DNA of 64,000 nt from assembly GCF_011752975.1 (NCBI RefSeq), contig NZ_VWWP01000002.1, forward strand, positions 248,001 to 312,000, written 5' to 3'. Numbering within the stretch: the stretch's first letter is position 1; each line of letters starts with the position of its first letter. The position numbers and the translations under genes were made by a program. This DNA is from Chryseobacterium sp. Tr-659 (GTDB lineage Bacteria > Bacteroidota > Bacteroidia > Flavobacteriales > Weeksellaceae). The notes beneath the pieces were generated by a model that was not told where the DNA came from, did no database searches, and saw nothing but the letters and a program-made list of their open reading frames with translations. Below are positions 35,114 through 42,405 of this stretch, one piece after another.

Positions 35114-35952
35114 TTTATACTCAGTTCAGACTTTATTTGTTTTAAAAACCATTCTGGCTTATCATACATAATGAAATGCCCTGAATTTTCTGCGAAATTT
35201 AATGTATAGTTTTTTAGGTTTGCGTATTGTGTTTTATAATTGGTTTGTTTTACTTCCATACCAAAAGGATAGGTTGCCGCATAAATACTCACAGGAATAG
35301 TTATATCAGCAAGCTTATCCCGAAGATCTAATTTTAAAAAGTCTGTGTACCCATAAACAAATGTTGACCTGTCACTCATTACCATCCAGTCAGTCAACTG
35401 CTGATGTACCTCTTTATTAAGGCTCATAGACTGTACCATTTGCTTAGCCATATTTGTAAAATCCCGGGTATTCATTTCAATTATCTTTTTATTATGTGGA
35501 TTTTCGTATGTTATATTCTCAGACTTATAATTAGGCATCATTATGGCTCCTGTTGCAGGTAATGCATCTATTACAATTAATTTTGAGTATGCTTTAGGTT
35601 CTTCTGCGGTCAGCCATAAGCCTAATACTCCTCCTAAGCTATGACCAATAATTACAGGTTTGTTAATATGATTTTTTTGTATGTATACCTGCAGAGCGTC
35701 CTTTATTTTAGGAAGCCAGGGAAATGTGATAGGTGGAACTTTTCCAAAACCTGCAAAAGTAAAAGAATGTACTTCATAATGGCTTGAAAGTTCATTAACT
35801 ATTCCTTTATAGACTTCTGCTGTACAGGCAAATCCCGGAAACAATAAGACCGGTTTACCCTTACCGGTTACCGTAACTTCAAATTCTTGAGCATTATTTT
35901 TTGTCGCCATAAAAAGTAAAAACACACAGATATAACTCCTTAAATTTTTCAT
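35110..35952 (-). CDS. Secreted alpha/beta-hydrolase
   Basis: 280 residues. Signal peptide MKNLRSYICVFLLFMATKNNAQ. Alpha/beta-hydrolase fold with the nucleophile elbow GHSLGG (S105), VLLFPGFAC as the oxyanion segment and the terminal NSGHFIMYDKPEWF providing the His. ATG 35952 chosen because it places the signal peptide at the N-terminus (35970 also possible). It starts an ATGA-linked chain with an ECF sigma factor and a membrane protein, which is an odd partner. Substrate unknown. Confidence 0.87.
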   Translation of the reverse strand: MKNLRSYICVFLLFMATKNNAQEFEVTVTGKGKPVLLFPGFACTAEVYKGIVNELSSHYEVHSFTFAGFGKVPPITFPWLPKIKDALQVYIQKNHINKPVIIGHSLGGVLGLWLTAEEPKAYSKLIVIDALPATGAIMMPNYKSENITYENPHNKKIIEMNTRDFTNMAKQMVQSMSLNKEVHQQLTDWMVMSDRSTFVYGYTDFLKLDLRDKLADITIPVSIYAATYPFGMEVKQTNYKTQYANLKNYTLNFAENSGHFIMYDKPEWFLKQIKSELSIK

Positions 35953-35994
35953 TTTATATTTGTTTAACATTTAGATGCATTAGTCAAAAAAATG

Positions 35995-36261
35995 TTACAT
36001 ATTATTTTTGAAATCTTGATTAGAAGATTCTTTCCATTGTAAATATTTACTTCGTATACAATGTCCGCAAGGGCGATAGTGATATCGTAAAGCTTCTTGT
36101 TCATCTGTAAAGAATACTCTGTTTTCTCTTTTCATTCTTTTACCGGATCGGCAGCTGAGTAATCCGTAAATCTTCAGGTTTTTATTTCCTCCAAAACAGA
36201 TTTCCCGGTTTTTGATCTTGCTTCTGAGTATTAAGTTTGATATCTGAGAATGTTGAATCAT
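35995..36261 (-). CDS. Stand-alone Ada-like metal-binding domain protein
   Basis: 88 residues. Matches the N-terminal zinc domain of Ada: ...LKIYGLLSCRSGKRMKRENRVFF...EALRYHYRPCGHC. C37, C65 and C68 align with Ada C42, C69 and C72, but the position of the methyl-acceptor/zinc ligand C38 is G33; C22 (EICFGG) could supply a fourth ligand. Ada normally repairs methyl-phosphotriesters, so this version may bind zinc or DNA without that methyl transfer. It lies 11 bp after a PF09859-type dioxygenase gene on the same strand, suggesting joint work in alkylation repair. Confidence 0.8.
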   Translation of the reverse strand: MIQHSQISNLILRSKIKNREICFGGNKNLKIYGLLSCRSGKRMKRENRVFFTDEQEALRYHYRPCGHCIRSKYLQWKESSNQDFKNNM

Positions 36262-36272
36262 ATTTTTAAATT

Positions 36273-36986
36273 TTAGCTTACTGCATCGTGGAAAATAATC
36301 CCCAAAGCATATCGACTTCCCTTTATGACTTCACTTATCCCGTGTTTCATATGAACTCTGTAATATCCTTTAGTTCCTTTTTCGGGTTTAAACTGTGTTG
36401 TGAAAATGAGAATATCTCCTTTTTTGGGCTTTAAGACAATCGCTTTGGACTGAGCTCTCGGAACCTGCCGGGTAAGTACAAACTCACCGCCCGTAAAATC
36501 CAGATCCGGTTCACTGAGCATCAATACGACCTGAATCGGAAAATAAATATCTCCATACAAATCCTGATGTAAAGTATTAAAACCGCCCTCTCCATATTTT
36601 AATATTAAAACCGTAGCTTTCTGCTGGCCGTTAGAATGACACTCTCGTAAAAATTCTTCATGATTTAAAGGAAACTGAGTTTCTATATGCAATGCCTTAA
36701 ACCATGAGTTGGCAATAGAAGCAAGATAAGGGTAAATATGAGTTCGTATGGTTTGAATGAGCTCTGGTAAAGGATAATTGAAATATCTATATTCACCAAG
36801 CCCGAAACGATGTCTTGCCATAACTACTGTTTTACGGTATAAGCCAGACTGATCATAGCTTGCCTTCAGTGATTCACATTCTTCATCGGATATTAGATTT
36901 TGTATCACAGCGTATCCGTTTTTATGCATGTCTTCCGTAACGGACTGCCAGTCCGCATTTTTGATTGTATCATTTATATTTTTCAT
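36273..36986 (-). CDS. 2OG-Fe(II) oxygenase of the PF09859 (Oxygenase-NA) family
   Basis: 237 residues. Family motifs: MARHRFGLGEYRYFNYPLPE, ANSWFKALHIETQFPLNH, GGFNTLHQDLYGD, DFTGGEFVLT and GSRYALGIIFHDA. Iron ligands H140, D142 and H215 and the 2-oxoglutarate Arg (R225) are visible. Pfam describes the family as acting on damaged DNA; that is inference from family naming. ATG 36986 preferred over 37007 because the family begins there. A GATCTTTG near-match -7 box precedes it. Operonic with the Ada-like gene. Confidence 0.88.
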   Translation of the reverse strand: MKNINDTIKNADWQSVTEDMHKNGYAVIQNLISDEECESLKASYDQSGLYRKTVVMARHRFGLGEYRYFNYPLPELIQTIRTHIYPYLASIANSWFKALHIETQFPLNHEEFLRECHSNGQQKATVLILKYGEGGFNTLHQDLYGDIYFPIQVVLMLSEPDLDFTGGEFVLTRQVPRAQSKAIVLKPKKGDILIFTTQFKPEKGTKGYYRVHMKHGISEVIKGSRYALGIIFHDAVS

Positions 36987-37128
36987 TGCTCTTATTTTGT
37001 ACTGCAAAGATCTCGTGTTGCAGCCCGCTATAAAATCCGAAACATGCGGTATTTAACGGATGATAAATAGAATTCTGGACTATCTTTATAATCGTAATCT
37101 GGCGGATAAAAGTAGTCCTGATTAAGTT

Positions 37129-37136
37129 TACTTTTG
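37129..37136 (+). promoter_or_regulatory. -7 box (TACTTTTG) of the GNAT gene
   Basis: Exact TAnnTTTG match 25 bases before ATG 37162. Confidence 0.5.
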
Positions 37137-37161
37137 CCATGTTAACTAAAATATAATAACG

Positions 37162-37608
37162 ATGAATTACATGATTAAAAAAGCAAGCCTTGAGGATCTT
37201 GATGAAACGGCAGAATTATTCAATCTTTACCGTGTTTTTTACAGACAGGAATCAGATGTTGAAAAGGGAAAAGCTTTTCTTAAAGAACGTTTTTTAAACA
37301 GTGAATCTGATATTTTTCTTGCGTTAGCAGAGGGCAAAGCAGTAGGATTTGTACAGCTTTATAAATTGTTCCATTATACCAGATTGCAGAAACAATGGCT
37401 GTTGAGTGATCTGTTCGTTCATCCTGACTTTAGAGGAAAGGGGCTTTCTGTTGCGCTAATTGACAGAAGTAAGAAGTGGTGTGATGAAACCGGAGCTTGC
37501 GGACTGATGCTGGAAACTGAAAAGACGAATGATATCGGGAACACACTCTATCCACGATGCGGGTTTGAATATGATGGATTACACAATTATTATCACTGGT
37601 GGAAATAG
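37162..37608 (+). CDS. GNAT family N-acetyltransferase
   Basis: 148 residues. The acetyl-CoA binding motif is DLFVHPDFRGKGLSVALIDR, preceded by the beta4-strand VGFVQLY and followed by LMLETEKTNDIGNTLYPRCGFEYDGLHNYYHW. Typical single-domain GNAT; substrate unknown. Divergent from the PF09859 oxygenase gene. Own promoter and terminator. Confidence 0.9.
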   Translation: MNYMIKKASLEDLDETAELFNLYRVFYRQESDVEKGKAFLKERFLNSESDIFLALAEGKAVGFVQLYKLFHYTRLQKQWLLSDLFVHPDFRGKGLSVALIDRSKKWCDETGACGLMLETEKTNDIGNTLYPRCGFEYDGLHNYYHWWK

Positions 37609-37612
37609 AGAC

Positions 37613-37640
37613 AAAAAGCAGGTAATTTCCCTGCTTTTTT
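37613..37640 (+). terminator. Terminator of the GNAT gene
   Basis: AAAAAGCAGG / CCTGCTTTTT stem with a 6-base loop and T-run. Confidence 0.8.
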
Positions 37641-37783
37641 CATTTGAAGAAGCCATTGAAACGAAAGATATTCATATTGATGATCAGAAATTCTATTCAA
37701 TATGCTAATTCTCATAGAATTATTTCTACAAGCAATTTCACTTAATTCTACATCTATTCTTTCACAAGGATAAGACATAATCC

Positions 37784-37930
37784 TATTTTTGTAGAGTTCT
37801 TACAGACCATGGGTAGGACATTTGGTCTGTAAAACATTTGCAAAAAAATCTCCGTCTATTTTCTACTTTTTCCCCAACGGTTTTATGATTAGTACCACAA
37901 AACTGCTTTTTCTGACGGAGATTTTTTGCT
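37784..37930 (+). ncRNA. Candidate small structured RNA
   Basis: In the gene-free 37609-37992 interval. A -7 box TATTTTTG (37784-37791) is followed by a perfect 8-bp hairpin (ACAGACCA 37802-37809 / TGGTCTGT 37823-37830), then a long stem GCAAAAAAATCTCCGTC (37840-37856) / GACGGAGATTTTTTGC (37914-37929) that encloses an inner 7-bp hairpin (CGGTTTT / AAAACTG) and pyrimidine-rich loops. The right arm contains TTTTTT, so the 3' end could be its own terminator. Predicted length about 130 nt. No known RNA family recognised; not supported by homology. It might instead be a leader or a repeat element. Confidence 0.4.
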
Positions 37931-37941
37931 TTAAATAAAAA

Positions 37942-37968
37942 AGAGAACTGCATTGCAGTTCTCTTTTT
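37942..37968. terminator. Bidirectional terminator (minus gene at 37993)
   Basis: 10-bp stem AGAGAACTGC / GCAGTTCTCT, 3-base loop, A-run before and T-run after. Confidence 0.85.
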
Positions 37969-37992
37969 TGTATTATTAAGGTAATCTTTATA

Positions 37993-38574
37993 TTATTGAG
38001 CTAGTTGAGAATAAGGAGTAAGTTTATTGTCATCAGACATCGTTTCCCCTAAGAATTCTCTTTTCTGATCGGCTTTCATTCTTCCTGCAGCGTCATTCGC
38101 ATTGAAATAAGCTTCGCTCAGTTTGGTAGCCGTTTCAGCAGGTTTGAAATCAAACTTTGTATCCCCTTCCACACCAAGGTATCCATTTTTTCTGGTAAGG
38201 TTGGTAATATAATTGTTGTAATTGATCATGGTGCCTCTCAACATGTTGTTATGATATTCCAGACACTTTTTCGCTTTCTTGGAAGAATTGTTCAGAATAC
38301 AGTTTTTCATATTGTTTCTGTATAAGAACCATTCAGATTCTAAAATACCATATTCTTTCCCTAAAGCAATTTTACCGTTATTCACAATATTGTTATCTCC
38401 TTCTTTAGTAGCAATGGTCTGAAGATGCTGAATAACCAATGGAACGGTAGCTTCAATTTTTGATTTCGTATCTTTTAGTATGCTGAGATCAGCAGCCGGA
38501 GACTTTTTCTTTTGTGCTGTAGTAACGTTAAAAATGAGCAGCAATAGTACAATCAATAAATTATATCTTTTCAT
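37993..38574 (-). CDS. Secreted protein of unknown function
   Basis: 193 residues. Signal peptide MKRYNLLIVLLLLIFNVTTAQ, then a mostly helical mature part with basic start KKKSPAADL. Two cysteines (MKNCILN, KKCLEYH). I do not recognise a family. Divergent from blaI across 317 bp; own terminator. Confidence 0.7.
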   Translation of the reverse strand: MKRYNLLIVLLLLIFNVTTAQKKKSPAADLSILKDTKSKIEATVPLVIQHLQTIATKEGDNNIVNNGKIALGKEYGILESEWFLYRNNMKNCILNNSSKKAKKCLEYHNNMLRGTMINYNNYITNLTRKNGYLGVEGDTKFDFKPAETATKLSEAYFNANDAAGRMKADQKREFLGETMSDDNKLTPYSQLAQ

Positions 38575-38891
38575 GAGAAATTTTTAAAGCACTAAAATAA
38601 ATATAATTTCCCGGTTTAAACAAATTCATTTTAATTTTATTTAATAAAAATTAACAAGTTTTAAGAATTTATACTTGAAATGACTCTTTTTCTGCCAATT
38701 AAGCAGGTGATAATTTTACTCCATTGCATATTTAATATATTTGTATAAATTTTATTCATTTGATTTACAGGTAGTTATGTGTTTTGTTTGGTTTATCACT
38801 AAAAAAATAGTTGTTTGAGTCAATTTTATTTCTACATTTGTATAACTAATTTCTTAGTGATATGAAATTTTAATGGTTTTATATCACCATA
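38575..38891. other. Divergent promoter region of the BlaI-M56 operon
   Basis: AT-rich, no gene. Contains two plus-strand -7 boxes, TATATTTG (38736-38743) and TACATTTG (38833-38840); the second has a -33 TTG at 38811-38813 with 19-bp spacing and forms the dyad TACATTTGTA. Confidence 0.6.
38811..38842 (+). promoter_or_regulatory. Promoter of the BlaI-M56 operon with embedded BlaI/MecI-type operator
   Basis: TTG-N19-TACATTTG promoter; the -7 box is part of TACATTTGTA (38833-38842), which fits the TACAnnTGTA consensus bound by BlaI/MecI/CopY repressors. This suggests autorepression by the downstream BlaI-type gene (known family behaviour; here inference). Confidence 0.55.
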
Positions 38892-39275
38892 ATGATAAAT
38901 GAACAGGATATGAAAATTCAAACCTTAACCAAAGCAGAAGAACAGGTAATGCAGTATGTATGGAAAATAGAAAAAGGATTCCTTAAAGATGTCCTTGATC
39001 TTTTCCCTGAACCCAAACCGCATACCAACACTGTTTCTACAATTTTAAAAGTATTGAAGGATAAAGAATTTGTAGATTATCATATACACGGAAGACAACA
39101 TGAGTATTTCCCGCTGATTTCAAAAGAACAATACTCAGGAAAGACGATGAAAAGTCTTGTGAAAAATTATTTTAAAGGTTCTTATAAAAGTGCTGTTTCG
39201 TTTCTGGTAGAAAAAAATGAAATGACAGTACAGGATCTTGAAATGTTATTGGATGAACTCAAAAAGAAAGATTAA
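38892..39275 (+). CDS. BlaI/MecI/CopY family transcriptional repressor
   Basis: 127 residues (121 from the in-frame ATG at 38910, which may be the better start). Winged-helix of the family: LTKAEEQVMQYVWKIEKGFLKDVLDL, TNTVSTILKVLKDKEFVDYHIHGRQHEYFPLISKEQY, then a C-terminal dimerisation helix. Such repressors are cleaved by a partner M56 protease on signal; the partner lies 5 bp downstream. A TACAnnTGTA operator overlaps its promoter. Because targets in Bacteroidota are usually not beta-lactamases, the regulated process is open. Confidence 0.92.
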   Translation: MINEQDMKIQTLTKAEEQVMQYVWKIEKGFLKDVLDLFPEPKPHTNTVSTILKVLKDKEFVDYHIHGRQHEYFPLISKEQYSGKTMKSLVKNYFKGSYKSAVSFLVEKNEMTVQDLEMLLDELKKKD

Positions 39276-39280
39276 CAGCT

Positions 39281-41332
39281 ATGGAAGCAATACTTTTATA
39301 CTTTGGAAAAACAATTGTATGTTCAGGTGTAATGTTTTTGTATTATCAGTTGTCTTTAAAAGACAAGACATTCCATCATTATAACAGATTTTATCTGTTG
39401 GCTGCAATACTGATTTCATTATTGCTGCCTCTTATCAGAGTAGATGATTTTACGATAGAGGTGAATAGTGATGTATATATGCTTCTTGACAAGATTCAGA
39501 ATTTTAATACAGAAAAAAATACAGACAATGGCAACCTTTATTTTAACATTATTTTTTCAACTCTGGGACTGGTTTCTCTCTATTTTTTAGGGAAGCTGAT
39601 CTATGGAATCTTCAAAATCCAGCAGTTTAAAAAACAGTTTCAGAAAGAAAGTTTTGACGGAATTAACTTCTATCGTACAGACCTTAACGAAGCTCCCTTT
39701 TCCTATTTTAAAAATCTTTTCTGGAAGAATGCAATTACACTGAATTCTGATCTTGGAAAACAGATTTTAAAGCATGAAATGGTCCATATTGAACAAAAAC
39801 ACTCTTTTGATAAGATCCTTATCGAGATTATTACTTCTGTTTTCTGGTTCAACCCGTTCTTTCATATCATTAAAAGAGAAATTAATCTAATTCATGAATA
39901 TCTGGCTGATAAAAAAGCCGTAAAACATTCGGACACCAAAGCATTTGCGCAGATGCTTTTAGCAAGCCACTTTTCCGGAACACAGTTGCCTGCTGCCAGT
40001 CCGTTTCTAAGTTCAAACCTTAAAAAAAGACTTAAGATGTTACAAAAACCCAAAACCCAATTCGGATATGCGCGTAGAATTCTTGCATTACCGGTTTTAT
40101 TCTCAGTAGCTTTTGCTTATCTGGTGAATGCTAAAAACAGAGAGATTGAAGAAACCAATCTTCATATTGAAAAGGCCGTTGCCCAAATTCAAAAAGATAC
40201 CGTAAGACCTGAAAAAACAGCACAGGAAGAAATCCAGGAACCTACTCCTAAATCATCTGACAGTCAGAAAAGAATGACGGAGATTGATATGAAAATTAAG
40301 AAAAAAGGAGAAGCATTGAAAAAGCTGGAACCTGGTAGCAAAGCTTTTAATAAAAAGATCGAAGAAATAAATGTGCTTGCAGCAGAGATAGGAAGAATTG
40401 CAGGTGAAGAAGCATCTAAAGCGAATTATGCAATGGATGTGACAAAAAACCTTAACAACTATTTTAATTCTTTTGACTGGAAACAGCAGATGAAAGCACT
40501 TGATAATATGGAAATTAAAATACCGGATATTCCTGAATTCGATATTGATATTCCTGAAATTCCATCAGCTCCCGGAGCGCCAAAATCCCCTAAAGTATTT
40601 TATTTTAAAAATGGTACGGTTGATTACAGAGATTTAAGCCCTGCTGAAAAAGAAGAAGTTCGCAAAGCAATAAAGGAAGCCAAAAAAGCAATGAAAGAGG
40701 GCGAAAAGGCAAGGCGTGAGGGTGCAAAAGCCAGAATAGAAGGCGAAAAGGCTAGAATAGAAGGCGAGAAAGCAAGAGCAGAGGGAGACCGAGCCAGAAT
40801 TGAAGGTGAAAAAGCAAGAGCAGAGGGGGATAGAATAAGAAGAGATGGAGATCGAGCCAGAATTGAAGGTGAAAAAGCAAGAGCAGAGGGAGATAGAATA
40901 AGAAGAGAGGGAGACCGAGCCAGAATTGAAGGCGATAAAATAAGGATGGAAGGAGACAGGATAAGAAAAGAAGGTGAAAGAATAAGAAAAGAAGGCGATA
41001 GAATAAGACTTGAAAATGAAAAAGTCAGAATGGAAGCTCAGGACTTTAAAAATGGAACCGTCATTAAAATCAGCAGCTCTTCCCCAGGGGCGATAGTAAT
41101 GAATGCTGACTTTATAAAAAAAGACGGCAATGGAAATATCTCAATGAATGGAGTGAAAAAATTCAATATAAGCGGAGATGATACAAAATACAAATACTAT
41201 ATAGACGGAAAAGAAGTATCCAAAGAGGAAGTGAATACCTTACTACCTGCTAATATTGCAAGAATTATGGTAAACAAACAGCAAAACGGAGACTTTAAAA
41301 AGGGTGAAGTGAAAATTGAGACAAAGAAATAA
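39281..41332 (+). CDS. M56 family (BlaR1-type) membrane metallopeptidase with EGEKAR heptad repeats
   Basis: 683 residues. N-terminal membrane helices (about 1-22, 37-52, 88-112), cytoplasmic zinc protease motif HEMVH (H165, E166, H169) and FFHIIKREINLIHEYLADKKAV. A further helix sits near 270. The periplasmic part is unusual: about 16 heptads of xRxEGxK/R between residues 470 and 586 (DNA 40690-41037), partly arranged as 21-residue higher-order units. No beta-lactam-binding sensor domain follows, unlike staphylococcal BlaR1. Cleaves the BlaI partner encoded 5 bp upstream (family inference). Confidence 0.9.
   Translation: MEAILLYFGKTIVCSGVMFLYYQLSLKDKTFHHYNRFYLLAAILISLLLPLIRVDDFTIEVNSDVYMLLDKIQNFNTEKNTDNGNLYFNIIFSTLGLVSLYFLGKLIYGIFKIQQFKKQFQKESFDGINFYRTDLNEAPFSYFKNLFWKNAITLNSDLGKQILKHEMVHIEQKHSFDKILIEIITSVFWFNPFFHIIKREINLIHEYLADKKAVKHSDTKAFAQMLLASHFSGTQLPAASPFLSSNLKKRLKMLQKPKTQFGYARRILALPVLFSVAFAYLVNAKNREIEETNLHIEKAVAQIQKDTVRPEKTAQEEIQEPTPKSSDSQKRMTEIDMKIKKKGEALKKLEPGSKAFNKKIEEINVLAAEIGRIAGEEASKANYAMDVTKNLNNYFNSFDWKQQMKALDNMEIKIPDIPEFDIDIPEIPSAPGAPKSPKVFYFKNGTVDYRDLSPAEKEEVRKAIKEAKKAMKEGEKARREGAKARIEGEKARIEGEKARAEGDRARIEGEKARAEGDRIRRDGDRARIEGEKARAEGDRIRREGDRARIEGDKIRMEGDRIRKEGERIRKEGDRIRLENEKVRMEAQDFKNGTVIKISSSSPGAIVMNADFIKKDGNGNISMNGVKKFNISGDDTKYKYYIDGKEVSKEEVNTLLPANIARIMVNKQQNGDFKKGEVKIETKK
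40690..41037 (+). repeat. 21-bp (7-codon) tandem repeats inside the M56 gene
   Basis: About 16 imperfect units encoding ARIEGEK, ARAEGDR, IRREGDR and variants. A 63-bp higher-order unit (three heptads) is repeated with very few differences around 40774-40930. Confidence 0.88.
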
Positions 41333-41341
41333 AACTCTATC

Positions 41342-41374
41342 AGGCTTTGTTAGGTTAAATTAACAAAGCCTTTT
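41342..41374 (+). terminator. Terminator after the M56 gene
   Basis: AGGCTTTGTTA / TAACAAAGCCT stem, 8-base loop, TTTT tail; would separate the GLPGLI genes unless read through. Confidence 0.75.
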
Positions 41375-41397
41375 AATTAATATCTAAAAAAATATAA

Positions 41398-42285
41398 ATG
41401 ATGAAAAAAGGTTATTTGCTTATATTGATTTTTTTAAGCGTCTTCCTGAATGCTCAAGTCAACAGATTTTTTTATGACTATAAATATATTTCTGACTCTA
41501 CCAATAAAGCGGATGTTAAAAGTGATGTAATGCTTTTGGATATTGATAAAAACGGATCCAAATATTACAGCCATGAAAAGTTTGTTGCTGATTCAACTAT
41601 GAAAGCAGATATTGCCAAGCAAATGAAATCAGGAATGAGTGCAAACTTTAAGAGAAGTTCAAAACCCGGAACAATTAATTCAACCGTTACAAAAAAGTAT
41701 CCTGAGTATACCGTTTCTTTTTCTGAAAGGATAGGACAGACAAGTTATAAGATGCCCGAGGATCAAAAGCCTGAATGGAAAATTTTACCGGAAAAAGAAA
41801 AGATCGGTGAGTATAATACCCAAAAAGCAACCACCAATTATGGCGGCAGAAGCTGGACTGCATGGTTTACCACAGATATCCTATTTCAGGATGGTCCGTA
41901 TAAATTTTATGGACTGCCCGGGCTTATCGTTAAAATTGAAGATAAAACAGGATCCCATGTTATGACTTTAATCGGTAACAAAAAAACTGTAGCCGCATCA
42001 GAAGAAGATACTCAAATACCGGGACTCACTATCATTGGTGTTGGAGGTAAAGAAATCGAAATAAGCAAGAAACAGTTTAAAAAAGCCTGGAAAGATTATC
42101 TTCTTGATCCTACAAAAGACATGAAACAAACCATGAGTACTCTTCCCGCAGGAGGTACTATAAGTATTAAAAATCAGGATGGGAAAAATATGGATGTAAA
42201 TGAACTGTATAAAGCTATTGAAAAAAAAGCAAAAGAAGATCAGTTAAAAGATAACAATAAAATAGAACCGGATCTGTACAAATAA
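41398..42285 (+). CDS. GLPGLI family protein 1
   Basis: 295 residues. Signal peptide (MMKKGYLLILIFLSVFLNAQ) and the family motif YGLPGLIVKIED near residue 178, preceded by AWFTTDILFQDGPYKF. GLPGLI proteins (TIGR01200) are exported Bacteroidota proteins of unknown function. Paralogue of the next gene; both follow the BlaI-M56 pair, a recurrent neighbourhood. The start has two ATG codons in a row. Confidence 0.9.
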   Translation: MMKKGYLLILIFLSVFLNAQVNRFFYDYKYISDSTNKADVKSDVMLLDIDKNGSKYYSHEKFVADSTMKADIAKQMKSGMSANFKRSSKPGTINSTVTKKYPEYTVSFSERIGQTSYKMPEDQKPEWKILPEKEKIGEYNTQKATTNYGGRSWTAWFTTDILFQDGPYKFYGLPGLIVKIEDKTGSHVMTLIGNKKTVAASEEDTQIPGLTIIGVGGKEIEISKKQFKKAWKDYLLDPTKDMKQTMSTLPAGGTISIKNQDGKNMDVNELYKAIEKKAKEDQLKDNNKIEPDLYK

Positions 42286-42307
42286 TAATAAACAGGTTCC
42301 AGTTGAT

Positions 42308-42345
42308 AAAAAACAGAGGGTTATTCATAATCTTCTGTTTTTTTA
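42308..42345 (+). terminator. Possible terminator between the GLPGLI genes
   Basis: AAAAAACAGA...TCTGTTTTTT stem with imperfect centre and T-run. A near-match -7 box TATCTTTA (42351-42358) follows, so the second GLPGLI gene may have its own promoter. Confidence 0.6.
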
Positions 42346-42405
42346 TTGTGTATCTTTAAACCGAAGAATTAAAAATCTATTTATAGACGAAAATTAAAAC
42401 TAACC

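Larger units (their letters stand above)
37609..37992. other. Intergenic region without protein gene
   Basis: Holds the GNAT terminator, an unremarkable stretch (37641-37783), the candidate small RNA and a terminator of the minus-strand gene. A 61-codon minus-strand reading frame at 37593-37778 has no recognisable features and overlaps the GNAT end. Confidence 0.6.

Noticed and set aside
37593..37778. Minus-strand 61-codon reading frame after the GNAT gene
   Set aside because: Overlaps the GNAT 3' end and its terminator, has no signal or motif and no promoter.
40690..41037. Repeats inside the M56 gene considered as CRISPR or insertion
   Set aside because: They are in-frame 21-bp units coding a heptad protein repeat with no unique spacers.
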